Positions 47,136-55,779 of a stretch of 64,000 bases of DNA are shown one piece after another. Numbering within the stretch: the stretch's first letter is position 1; each line of letters begins with the position of its first letter. Origin of the DNA: DATFQI01 sp963831105 (GTDB lineage: Bacteria > Actinomycetota > Thermoleophilia > Solirubrobacterales > Solirubrobacteraceae); NCBI GenBank assembly GCA_963831105.1, contig CAWHOS010000003.1:434001-498000 (forward strand). Direction: 5' to 3'. The notes beneath the pieces were generated by a model that searched no databases, was not told where the DNA came from, and saw nothing but the letters and a program-made list of their open reading frames with translations. The translations under genes were made by a program, and so were the position numbers.

Positions 47136-48170
47136 GGCGCGGCTGCTGATGGGCCTCGCGCTCGCGCTCGGCGGTCGTCTACTGCGGCGACGCCGGTCGC
47201 GATCCGCGTCGCCGACCGGCTTCGAGTTCTACGACCAGCCCGGTCGGCTACAAGGGCCACGCGCGCGCCGACGCCGTACCTCGGCGGCGCCGCGGTCATC
47301 GCCGGCTTCGCTGCCGTCGCTGCTGCTGCTCGGCGCGGACTGGCGCGCGCACGCTGCCGCTGCTCGGCGGCGTCGCTCGTGCTGTGGGCGGTCGGGACGG
47401 TCGACGACCGCCGCACCGTCACGCCCGTGGCTGCGCGTCGTCGTCGAGGTCGCGCCTGGCGGCGGTGCTGTGGGCGTCGGGCCTCGGCTGGGACCTCGGG
47501 GCTCGGCGCCGGCGTCGACCTCGCGCTGACGGCGTTCTGGGTCGTCGCCGTCGTCAACGCCTTCAACCTCTTCGACAACATGGACGGCGCGGCGACCACG
47601 ATGGCGTCGTCGTGGTCGCGGCGCGGCTCGCGGTGCTCGGCGCTCGCCAGCGGCGACATCTGGCTGGCGGTCGCCGCCGCCGCGCTGTGCGGCGCCTGCC
47701 TCGGCTTCCTGCCGCACAACCTGCTCGCGTCGCCGGCGCGGATCTTCCTCGGCGACGGCGGCAGCATGCCGATCGGCTTCGCGGTCGCCGCGCTGGCGAT
47801 GATCGGCGCCGCCGACGCGGCGCGCCGAGTGGCAGGCGCTGGCGATGGGCTGCTGCTCGTCGGCGTCCCGGCGCTCGACACGACGCTGGTGGTCGTCTCG
47901 CGCCGGCGCCGCGGCATCTCGATCCTCACCGGCGGGCGCGACCACCTCACCCACCGACGCGCGCGCGCGCTGCGCACGGCGCGCGCGGTCGCGTCGCGCT
48001 CGGCGGCGCGCAGGCGCTCGTCTCGGCGCTGGCGCTCGTCGCGGTCGGCGCGCGGCTCGAGCGCGATCGCTGCTGGCGCGTGCGCGGTCTACGTCGTCGC
48101 CGCCGTGCGTCGGCGATCGCGCGTGCTCGACACGCCGGCTGCGGCGCCGGCGCGCCGACGCGCCGGCCGA
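47125..48170 (+). CDS. WecA/MraY-like polyprenyl-phosphate N-acetylhexosamine-1-phosphate transferase (frameshifted)
   Basis: This enzyme starts a glycan by linking a sugar-1-phosphate to undecaprenyl phosphate at the inner face of the membrane. 'GFYDQPVGYKGHARPTPYLG' is the cytoplasmic loop with the conserved K-x-H, 'VVNAFNLFDNMDGAATTMAS' holds the catalytic N-x2-D-x2-D site, 'RIFLGDGGSMPIGFAVAALA' the GDxGS motif and 'ILTGGRDHLTHR' the His motif. Eight or so indels. Start TTG at 47125 is tentative. It gives the lipid-linked first sugar on which the WecG-like enzyme at 32208 would act. Confidence 0.82.
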
Positions 48171-50143
48171 GGTCGCGACGGCGGCGCGCGGCGCCGGCGC
48201 TCGCCGGCGCCGGCACGCGCGCGCCGCTGCTGCTCGTGCTGCTCGGCGTCGGCGGCCGGCGCTGAGCCCGTTCTTCGCCGGCTACTACGACTCCGGGCTG
48301 TGGGCGCCGGTCGGGCTCGGCCTGCGTCGCGCTCGCGGCCGGCGTCGCCGTCGCGCGCGCCGTGCGCCGCCTCGGGGCCGCCGGCGCTGGCGCTCGCCGG
48401 CCTCGGCGTGGCTGGCGGCTGTGGCGCTCGCGTCGCCGCGTGGGCGGACTCGGTCGAGCAGGCGGTCGTCGGCGGGCAACCGCTGCTCGTGCTACGCGGC
48501 GCTGCTCGGCCTGCTGGTGCTGCTGGTGCGCGCGACCGACGCACGCCGCGCGTCGGCTGCTCGCGGCGTTCGCGGTCGCCGGCTCGCGATCGCGGCTGGT
48601 CGTGCTCGTGCGGCTGCTCGGCGCGGCGACGAGACGCTGTTCCTCGGCGGCCGCCTGAACGAGCCGCTCGGCTACATCAACGGCCCAGGCGCGCGTTCTT
48701 CGTGCTCGCGCTGTGGCCGCTGCCTCGCCGCTCGCCGAGCAGCGCCGCTCGGCGCGCTCGCCGCGGCGCGGGCCTGGCCGGCGCGACGTGCTGTTCGGCG
48801 GCGCTGGTCGGTGCTCGTCGCAGTCGCGCGGCGCCGGCGCTCGCCGCTGCTCGTCTCGGCCGCTCGTCGTGCTCGCGCTCGTGCCCGGGCCGGCTGCGGC
48901 GGCTCTGCGGCGCTGCTCGCTCGGCGCGTGCCTCGCGCCGGCGCTCCGCTGCTGCTCGACGTCTACCCGGCACGACGCGCGGCGCCGGCACCGGCGACGC
49001 GACGATGCAGCGCGCGGCGCTGGTCGCTGCTGGCGTCGCGGCGGCCTGCCGTCGCTGCGGCGCGCGGCTGGCGGCGTCGCCGGCGCGCGCCGGCGCTCGC
49101 GCGCGCTGCGCCGGCCGGTCGCGCGTCGCCGGCCTGGCGCGTCGCGGTGCTCGCGCTGGCCGGCGTCGCGTCGGCCGATCGCGGTCGGCGACCGGATCGA
49201 TCGAGCGGCAGTACGACGCGTTCGTCCGCCTCGGCTCGGCCGACCGCGCGGCGAGCAGACGGCGTCGCGGCTCGCGTCCGGCGCGGGCAACCGCTACGAC
49301 TACTGGCGCATCGCCTGGACGCGTTGGCGCGACGCACCCGCTCGCGCGGCGTCGGCGCGGGCAACTACGACGAGCCGTACTTCGCGCAGCGCGCGACGCC
49401 GAGGACATCCGCCAGCCGCACAGCCTCGAGCTGCAGGCGCTCACCGAGCTCGGGTCGTCGGCGGCGCGCCGCTGCTCGCGCTGTCCTCGGCGCGGTCGGC
49501 TGGGGCGCTGCGCGCGCCGTGCGCGCCGCGCGCGGCGCGCGCCCGACGCGCGGCTGCTCGCCGTCGCCGGCGGTCGGCGTCGTTCGTCGCCTGGCTCGTG
49601 CACACGAGCGTCGACTGGATGCACCTGCTGCCCGGCGTGACCGCGGTCGCTCTTGCGGCGGCGGCGTCGCTGCTCGTGCGTGGCGCCCGGCGCCTGCCAC
49701 GCCGGCGCGGAGCGCCGCTGCCCGGCGAGTGCGGCTGCTGCCCGCCGTGGCGGTCGCCGTGCTGCTCGTCATCGCCGGCGTCAGCCTCAGCCGCCAGGCT
49801 GCTCGCGGAGCGACTACCGCGACGCGGCCGCGCGCGCTGGCCACGACCCGGCCGCGGCGCTCGCGAGGCCGACCGCTCGCTGCGCCTCGATCCCGACGCG
49901 ATCGGCAGCTACTACGTCAAGGCCGCCGCGCTCGCGCGCTTCGGGCAGGCGGACGCGGCGCGCGCCGTGCTCGGCGAGGCGCTGCGCCGCGAGCCAGAGG
50001 ACTTGGTCACCTGGGCGCTGCTCGGCGACCTCGCGGTGCGCGCGCGGCGAGCGCGCGCGGCCGGCGCGCGCGTACGGGCGCGCCTCGAGCTCAACCCGCG
50101 CGACCGACGGCTGCGCAAGCTGCGCGACGGGCGCTGGCGCTGA
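48171..50143 (+). CDS. O-antigen ligase/polymerase-like membrane protein with C-terminal TPRs (heavily frameshifted)
   Basis: About 650 residues. 'LSPFFAGYYDSGLWAPVGLG', 'WADSVEQAVV', 'LFLGGRLNEPLGYINGQ' and 'YWRIAWTRWRDAPLAGVGAG' (restored) with 'QPHSLELQALTELG' form the O-antigen ligase core, and 'VHTSVDWMHLLPGVTAVALA' a late helix. The C-terminal clean part ('ADRSLRLDPDAIGSYYVKAA', 'ALRREPEDLVTWALLGDLAV') is two or three TPRs. The gene product is a paralogue in architecture of 57356-59467. Indels are dense; the start is not certain, with a GTC at 48171 where a GTG would be expected. The stop is at 50143, 22 bases before the small anchored protein gene. Confidence 0.72.
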
Positions 50144-50165
50144 CGGCCGCGCCATACTGAGCCGG

Positions 50166-50674
50166 GTGAAGGGATCCCGCTTGCCGCTGTCCGCTGGTCG
50201 CGGCGGCCGTGCGTCGCCGGCCCCGCGCCGGCCGTGGCGCAGGACGACGACGGTCTACGTCAACCCGGACTCGCCGAGCGGCGTCGAGTACGACCTGCCC
50301 CTGGAACGCGCGCGCCGCGACAGCCGACTCCGCGACACCGGAGATGCGCGCCGCCTCGTCCGGGCGCCAGGAGCTCCGCCGTCCGCGGTCCCGTTCGGCG
50401 AGGGCGTCGGGCCGCGACGAGGACGACGCCGCGACCGGGACCTCGGTGACGGCGACAGCGACGGCGAAGCAAGACGCAAGCCCGCGAAGCGCCCGCGCAC
50501 GGGCGGGCGAGGCGGACAGCTTCCGGCGGAGGTCGTCGCCGCCGCCGCGCGACCGGTCTCCACCGAGAACGCATTCGGCTCGACCCTGCACTACGCCGCG
50601 CTCGGCGCGCTCGTCGTGCTCGCGGGCGGGGTCGATCGGGCTCCTGCTCGCGCCGCCGCCGCGACGAGAGCTGA
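50166..50674 (+). CDS. Small exported, C-terminally membrane-anchored protein (frameshifted)
   Basis: I do not recognise a named family. After a basic start ('VKGSRLPL') and a signal-peptide-like stretch ending 'APAVAQDDD', the mature part contains 'TVYVNPDSPSGVEYDLPLER' and 'ARRDA', then a low-complexity Ala/Arg/Thr region, then 'AFGSTLHYAALGALVVLAGG', a transmembrane helix, and a short Arg-rich tail. Corrected, it ends '...RRRRDES' with TGA at 50672-50674, directly abutting the stop of the opposing glycosidase (TGATCA). It pairs with the ligase/TPR gene upstream, as 56851-57381 pairs with 57356-59467. Confidence 0.6.
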
Positions 50675-51777
50675 TCAGCCCCGCTTGAACGCCGCGAACG
50701 CCGGCTTGCGGCGTCCGTCCTGCGTGCATGAGCCCGAACGACGATCGGGTATCGCTCCGTGCCCACGGCGGGACGTCGACGGTAGCGTCAACCAGTTCAT
50801 CGTGGCAATCCGGCGGTGGCGGCGGGTGATGCGCAGGGCGCTCCTCAGCCATGACGCCTGCGTCGCCTCGGAGACCCAGAAGCTGAACTCCCCCGGCTGG
50901 GTCGGCAGCGCGTACTCGCCGATCCAGAGGTTGATGCGGCGGCGCTGCGGCGTGCGACCGAGGTAGCGGTCTACGAGGCGTGTGAGATCGTCGAGGTCGC
51001 TGAAGTCGGCAGTGCCGGGGTAGAGCGGACCCTTCGAGAGGTCAGGCCGCCGGGGGCCGAACGGGTTGTGGCCGTAGAGGTCCATCCGCGGCGGCCGGCC
51101 GGACGGCAAGCGCAGGTTCTTGATCCAGTTGACCGGCCCGATGTCGCCGTAGGAGAACGTGTTGCCGCCGACGACGAGCGCGCGCGGGTTGACCTGCTTG
51201 ATCGCGCCGTAGGTCAGGTCGAGCAGGCGGGCGTAGCGATGCGGCGCGGCACGTTGCGAACGCTTGAGCCGCTTCCCGTGCGGCGTGTTCGCCGGCAGCG
51301 GGCGGAAGTTCGCCCGGCGGGTCGGCTCACCCCACACCACCCAGTAGCGAACCGACGGGTAGCGCCTGGCCACGGCCGCCATGAAGTCCGCGTAGTCGCC
51401 GAGCCGCGTCGGGGCCCAGTTCTCGTCGCGGCCGCCGTTGGCCCAGCGCGGCGTGTTCTTGATCATGATCGCGACCCGGATGCCGTAGTTCGCCGCCTCT
51501 CCACAGCGTCGTCGATCGTGGCCGGCCAGACGTAGGCCGGGTCGTCGGGGTTGCGCGGATCGACCGGGCGCCGTGTCGCCACCTCGGCCCATGGAAGCTC
51601 GATGTGGTAGACGCCGGCGCCGAGCTCGCTTGTAGATCGGGAACTGCGAGACGCCGTCGAGCCGGGCCGGGCCCCAGATGCCCTTCTTCAGGCTGTGGCG
51701 CGCGTGCGCCCCCGGCGCGAGCGACGAGGACGCGAGCACGCCGGCGAGGGCGGGCGGATCAGGCGCACCCTGCTCAC
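50675..51777 (-). CDS. Exported glycoside hydrolase-like (TIM-barrel, GH5/GH39-like) protein (frameshifted N-terminus)
   Basis: About 367 residues. A signal peptide ('LAGVLASSSLAPGAHA') precedes 'KKGIWGPARLDGVSQFPIYK' and a barrel with 'ANYGIRVAIMIKNTPRWANG', 'VRYWVVWGEPTR' (candidate acid/base Glu after strand 4), 'ALVVGGNTFSYGDIGPVNWI', 'MDLYGHNPFG' and 'INLWIGEYALPTQPG' (candidate nucleophile Glu after strand 7). Those two Glu positions are the clan A layout. Indels near 51735, 51600 and 51500 affect the N-terminus. A GTG at 51777 overlaps the GT4 stop. It may trim or release the surface glycan; substrate unknown. Confidence 0.7.
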
Positions 51778-52909
51778 AACACGGGCGCCCGGCGGAGTCG
51801 CGTTCCGCGTAGAGCCCGCGCAGTCGCGCGGCGACGGCCTCCGGGGCGTAGCGCTCCCGCACCACCGCCAGCCCGCGCTCGCCCGCCTCCGCGCTCCGCC
51901 ACAGGCGCGTGAGCCGCTCCGCCAGCGCCGCGGCGTCTCCGGGCGGGTAGCGGCCCTCGTCGGGGACGGCCTCCGTGAGCCCGCCCGCGTCGGCGGCGGC
52001 GAGCGGGAGTCCCGCGGCCATCGCCTCGAGCGCGGCGAGAGGGAGGATCTCGGCGAAGCGCGAGGGGACGACGGCCGCGGCCGCGTCGCGGCGAAGGTCC
52101 GCCAGCTCGGCCGCGCCGAGTACGCCGGTGAACCGCACGTCGGCGCCGCCGGCGCGGGCGCGCAGCCCGGTCGCCTCGGGACCGTCGCCGGCGATAACCA
52201 GCGGCAGGCCGGCGAGCCGGGCCGCGTCGATCGCATCCGCGAAGCCCTTCTCTGGGGTGAGGCGGCCGGCGGCGAGCACGAAGCGGCCCTCGGCGGCGCG
52301 CGAGCGGTCCGCGATATCGCGTTGCACCGATCCGACCACGTGCGCGCGGTCGCCGACCGGCGCGCCGAGCTCGCGCAGGCGGCGCAGCGCGAACGCGCTG
52401 GGGACGACGAAGGCGTCGACGTTCGCGGCGAGACGGCGCTGCCACAGCGCGAGCCCCGCCGCATAGGCGACCGCCTCCGCGCGCGAGCCGCCGCGGCAGT
52501 TGAGCCGCACGCCCGGGAGCGTTTTGCGGCCGTGGCAGCGCGTGCAGTCGGCGCCCTGCGTGAAGCACAGGCCCTGCGCGCACACCAGCCGGTAGTTGTG
52601 GAGGTGCAGCACGACGCGCGCGCCGGCCTCGCGCGCCGCGGCGAGCGCGCGCCAGCCGAACGAAGGGTTGACGTTGTGGGCGTGCAGGACGCGCGCCTTG
52701 GTGCGGCGGACGGCGTGCGCGACGTCCTCCGGCGCCAGCCCGCCGCGCAGGAGCCCGGCCGCCGCGCGGCGGTTGCCGAGCGCGGCGGAGTCGCGCTCGA
52801 GCACCTCCGCGTCCTCGCCCAGGTGCTCGCGGATCAGCCATCGCAGGTCGGCGACGGCCCGCTCCTCACCGCCCGGGAGGCGGTAGCGGTTGTGCAGCAG
52901 CAGGATCAC
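51774..52909 (-). CDS. GT4-family glycosyltransferase with Cys-rich acceptor loop
   Basis: About 378 residues. 'VILLLHNRYRLPGGEERAVA' opens the fold; 'VLHAHNVNPSFGWRALAAAR' and 'VVLHLHNYRLVCAQGLCFTQ' with 'GADCTRCHGRKTLPGVRLNC' give four or five cysteines that recur in this GT4 subgroup and may bind a metal; 'RFVLAAGRLTPEKGFADAID', 'PLVIAGDGPEATGLRARAGG' and 'SRFAEILPLAALEAMAAGLP' are the donor half. An indel near 51790 affects only the last residues ('...RRAPVL', stop 51774). The GTG at 52909 is chosen by alignment with 'ILLLHN'. Coupled to the glycosidase downstream. Confidence 0.85.
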
Positions 52910-52941
52910 GTGGCGCGCGGCAACGGGTTCACGGTGGCGAG

Positions 52942-52951
52942 AGCCTAGGCT
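52942..52951. promoter_or_regulatory. AGCCTAGGCT palindrome, possible bidirectional -10
   Basis: The ten-base palindrome gives TAGGCT on both strands. On the + strand it ends nine bases before the ATG at 52961; on the - strand it ends 32 bases before the GTG at 52909. One site could thus serve both divergent genes. Confidence 0.4.
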
Positions 52952-52960
52952 CTTCGCGGC

Positions 52961-54613
52961 ATGTCGCCGCCCGCGTCGCTGCTGTTCCCGACCCGCCGTC
53001 GCCGCGAGTACCTCGCGGTGGCGCTCGCGTCCGTGGCGCCGCAGGCCGCCGCCCGCGGGGCGGAGATCGTCGTCGTCGAGGACGATCCGGCCGACCCGGA
53101 GACGGAGCGGCTCGTGACCGGCCACGGCGGCCGCTACCTCGCGCACGGCGCCCCGCGCGGGATCAACGTCGCCCGCAACACGGCGATCGACGCGGCCGGA
53201 GGCGCGCTGCTGTGCTTCCTCGACGACGACGTCGAGGCGTGGCCGGGCTGGCTCGACGCGCTGCTCGAGGCCGCCGGGGCGCACCCGGACCACGAGGCCT
53301 TCGGCGGGCCGATCCGCCCGCGGCTGGAGGGCGCGCGGCTGCGCGCGTGCGGCCGCGAGCCGCTGCCGATCACCTCGCTCGACCTCGGGCCGGAGGACCG
53401 CGACGCCGAGTTCGCGTGGGGCGCCAACCTCGCCGTCCGGCGCAGCGCGCTCGAGCGGATCGGCCGTTTCGACCCCGCGCTCGGCGGGGCCGGCGACGAG
53501 GAGGACTGGCAGCGGCGGCTGCGCGGGTCGGGCGGGCGCATCCGCTACGTCGCCGCGGCGGGCGTCGACCACCGGCGCGCCGGCTCCGACGCGCGCGTGC
53601 GCGCGCTCTCGCGGGCCGCGTTCCGCCGTGGCCGGGCATCGCGCCGCTACGACGCCTTCAAGGGCGTCGCGCCGCCGCTCGCCGCCGAGCTGCGGACGCT
53701 GGCCGGCTGCGTCTGGCACGTCCCCCGCCGCGCATGCGGCGTCGGGATCGTGCTGACGGCGCTGACCGCCGGCCGCGTGCGCGAGGCGCTCGCCCCCGGC
53801 CCGGTCCCGCCCGCGCCGGGCACGCCGGACTACGCGTCGGGCCGCTCGGGCACGCTGTCGCGCGCCACGGCCGCCACCGGCGCGCTGCGCGACGGGATCG
53901 CCACCGTCGCGGCCCTGCCGCGGCGGCTCGCCCTGGCTCGCGCCGCCCGCCGAACGCCGCGGCGGCGCGTGCTCGTGCTCGGCGTCGCCCGCCAGGAGCA
54001 CGCGCGCGAGGTGGCGCGCCTGCGCCGCGAGCTGAGCCGCTCCCGCCACGAGGTCGAGCTGCACCTCGAGCCGCCGCGCCCGGGCGCCGGCAAATGGGCC
54101 AACCTCAACGCGCTGCTCGCCGAGCACCCCGCCGCCGGCTTCGACTGGCTGCTGCTGGTCGACGACGACGTGCGGCTCCCGCGCGGCTTCCTCGACGCCT
54201 TCCTGCTGTGCGCGGAGCGCTTCGGCCTGAGGCTCGCGCAGCCCGCGCACGCGTTCGCGTCACACGCCGCCTGGGAGGTCACCCGGCGGCGGCCCGGCCT
54301 GCTCGCGCGCACCGGGCGCTTCGTGGAGATCGGGCCGGTCACGGCGCTGCACCGCGACGCGCTCGGCACGCTGCTCCCGTTCCCCGACCTGCGGATGGGC
54401 TGGGGCCTCGACGCGCACTGGAGCGCGCTGGCGGCCGAGCACGGCTGGCCGGTCGGGATCGTCGACGCGACGCCGATCAGGCACCTGCGGGCCGTCGCGG
54501 GCGCCTACCCCCGCGACGAGGCGATGGCCGAGGCGGAGGCGTTCCTCGACGGCCGAGCGTACGTCACGCGCGAGCAGGCGGGCGAGACGCTGGCGGAGCA
54601 CCGGGCGCTCTGA
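52961..54613 (+). CDS. Two-domain GT2-GT2 glycosyltransferase
   Basis: A clean 550-residue protein. The first GT2 domain (1-260) has 'GAEIVVVEDDPADPETERLV', 'INVARNTAIDAAGGALLCFL' with 'DDDVEAWPGWLDALLEAAG' (DDD donor site) and 'GAGDEEDWQRRLRGSGGRIR' (ED catalytic region). The second (about 325-540) has 'VLVLGVARQEHAREVARLRR', 'DWLLLVDDDVRLPRGFLDAF', 'IGPVTALHRDALGTLLPFPD' and 'MGWGLDAHWSALAAEHGWPV'. The stop overlaps the next ATG (TGATG). The ATG at 52961 follows the palindromic promoter element. It should add two sugars or the same sugar at two positions. Confidence 0.88.
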   Translation: MSPPASLLFPTRRRREYLAVALASVAPQAAARGAEIVVVEDDPADPETERLVTGHGGRYLAHGAPRGINVARNTAIDAAGGALLCFLDDDVEAWPGWLDALLEAAGAHPDHEAFGGPIRPRLEGARLRACGREPLPITSLDLGPEDRDAEFAWGANLAVRRSALERIGRFDPALGGAGDEEDWQRRLRGSGGRIRYVAAAGVDHRRAGSDARVRALSRAAFRRGRASRRYDAFKGVAPPLAAELRTLAGCVWHVPRRACGVGIVLTALTAGRVREALAPGPVPPAPGTPDYASGRSGTLSRATAATGALRDGIATVAALPRRLALARAARRTPRRRVLVLGVARQEHAREVARLRRELSRSRHEVELHLEPPRPGAGKWANLNALLAEHPAAGFDWLLLVDDDVRLPRGFLDAFLLCAERFGLRLAQPAHAFASHAAWEVTRRRPGLLARTGRFVEIGPVTALHRDALGTLLPFPDLRMGWGLDAHWSALAAEHGWPVGIVDATPIRHLRAVAGAYPRDEAMAEAEAFLDGRAYVTREQAGETLAEHRAL

Positions 54614-55779
54614 TGCGGGTCGCGATCGTCGCGGAGTACTACCCCCGGGCGGCCGACCCCGTGCTCGGCGTGTGGGCGCACCGGCAGGCGCTGGCGGCCC
54701 GCGACGCGGGCGCCGATGTCCGCGTGCTCGTCCTGCACCGCCCCGTCCCCTCCAAGGCCGCGCTGGCGCGCCGCGACCCGAAGGAGCTGGTCGCGCCGCT
54801 GCGCCAGCCGCTGCGCGCCGAGCTGGACGGCATCGAGATCCGCTACGTCCCGTTCCTCGCGCCGCCGCGGCCGCGCAGCTACGCGAGCTGGGGCGCCTGG
54901 GCGGCGCCGTCGCTCGCGCTCGCCCTGCGGCGGCTGCGGCGCGAGTTCCCCTACGACCTCGTGCACGCGCACTACGCCGCACCGGCCGGCGACGCGGTCC
55001 GGCGGGCCCGGCCCGGAACGCCGTACGTGGTGTCCGTGCACGGCGGCGACGTGCTCGCGCTCGCCCGCCGCCCCGGCGGCGAGCGGCCGGTGAGGGCGGG
55101 GCTCGCGGGCGCCCGATTGGTGCTCGCCAACTCGGCGGCGATCGAGCAGCGCGCCCGCGCGCTCGGGGCGACGGCCACGCGCGTGGTGCACCTCGGCACC
55201 GACGTGCCGGCGGAACGATCCTCGGCCGACGGCGCGGGCGCGATGGTCACCGTCGCCCATCTGGTCGCACGCAAGCGCCACGCCGACGTGCTGCGCGCGC
55301 TCTGGCTGCTGCGCGACTCGCATCCCGCGCTCGCCTGGATCGTGGTCGGCGACGGGCCGGAGCGGCCGGCGCTGGAGCGGCTGGCCGCCGAGCTCGGCGT
55401 CAGCGGCCGGCTGCACTTCACCGGGCAGCTCCCGAACGCCGAGGCCGTCGCGACCGCGCGCCGTGGCGCCGTGTTCGTCCTGCCGAGCGTCGACGAGGCC
55501 TTCGGCGTGGCCTACGTCGAGGCGATGGCGGCCGGGGTGCCGGCGATCGGCGCGCGCGGGGAGCCGGGGCCGGAGGAGATCGCCGCCGCCGGCGGCGGGA
55601 TCCGCCTGGTGGCGCCGGGCGACCCGGAGGCGCTCGCGGAGGAGCTGCGCACGCTGCTCGACGACCCCTCCTACCGGCGCGAGCTCGGCCGCACGGCGCG
55701 CGCCACCGTCGAGGCGTCGTTCACGTGGGCGCGTTGCGGCGAGGCGACGGTCGCGGCCTACGAGGAGGCGCTGCGCTGA
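54613..55779 (+). CDS. GT4-family glycosyltransferase
   Basis: A clean 388-residue GT-B enzyme. 'VAIVAEYYPRAADPVLGVWA' (the usual 'E-x-F/Y-P' opening), 'YDLVHAHYAAPAGDAVRRAR' and 'TPYVVSVHGGDVLALARRPG' are the acceptor half; 'AMVTVAHLVARKRHADVLRA', 'LAWIVVGDGPERPALERLAA' and 'SVDEAFGVAYVEAMAAGVPA' are the donor half with E-x7-E. The ATG overlaps the GT2-GT2 stop and the stop overlaps the next start, so it is the middle gene of a coupled trio. Confidence 0.92.
   Translation: MRVAIVAEYYPRAADPVLGVWAHRQALAARDAGADVRVLVLHRPVPSKAALARRDPKELVAPLRQPLRAELDGIEIRYVPFLAPPRPRSYASWGAWAAPSLALALRRLRREFPYDLVHAHYAAPAGDAVRRARPGTPYVVSVHGGDVLALARRPGGERPVRAGLAGARLVLANSAAIEQRARALGATATRVVHLGTDVPAERSSADGAGAMVTVAHLVARKRHADVLRALWLLRDSHPALAWIVVGDGPERPALERLAAELGVSGRLHFTGQLPNAEAVATARRGAVFVLPSVDEAFGVAYVEAMAAGVPAIGARGEPGPEEIAAAGGGIRLVAPGDPEALAEELRTLLDDPSYRRELGRTARATVEASFTWARCGEATVAAYEEALR

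Noticed and set aside
39307..50674. A cluster of pseudogenes
   Set aside because: Frames are broken, but every gene keeps all motifs in order with strong GC3 and without substitutions to stop codons in the right frame. Sequencing indels explain this better.
50675..54250. A 1,190-codon minus-strand frame
   Set aside because: Only its 50675-52909 part is real (two separate genes that happen to share a frame across an indel); the rest is antisense to the GT2-GT2 gene.
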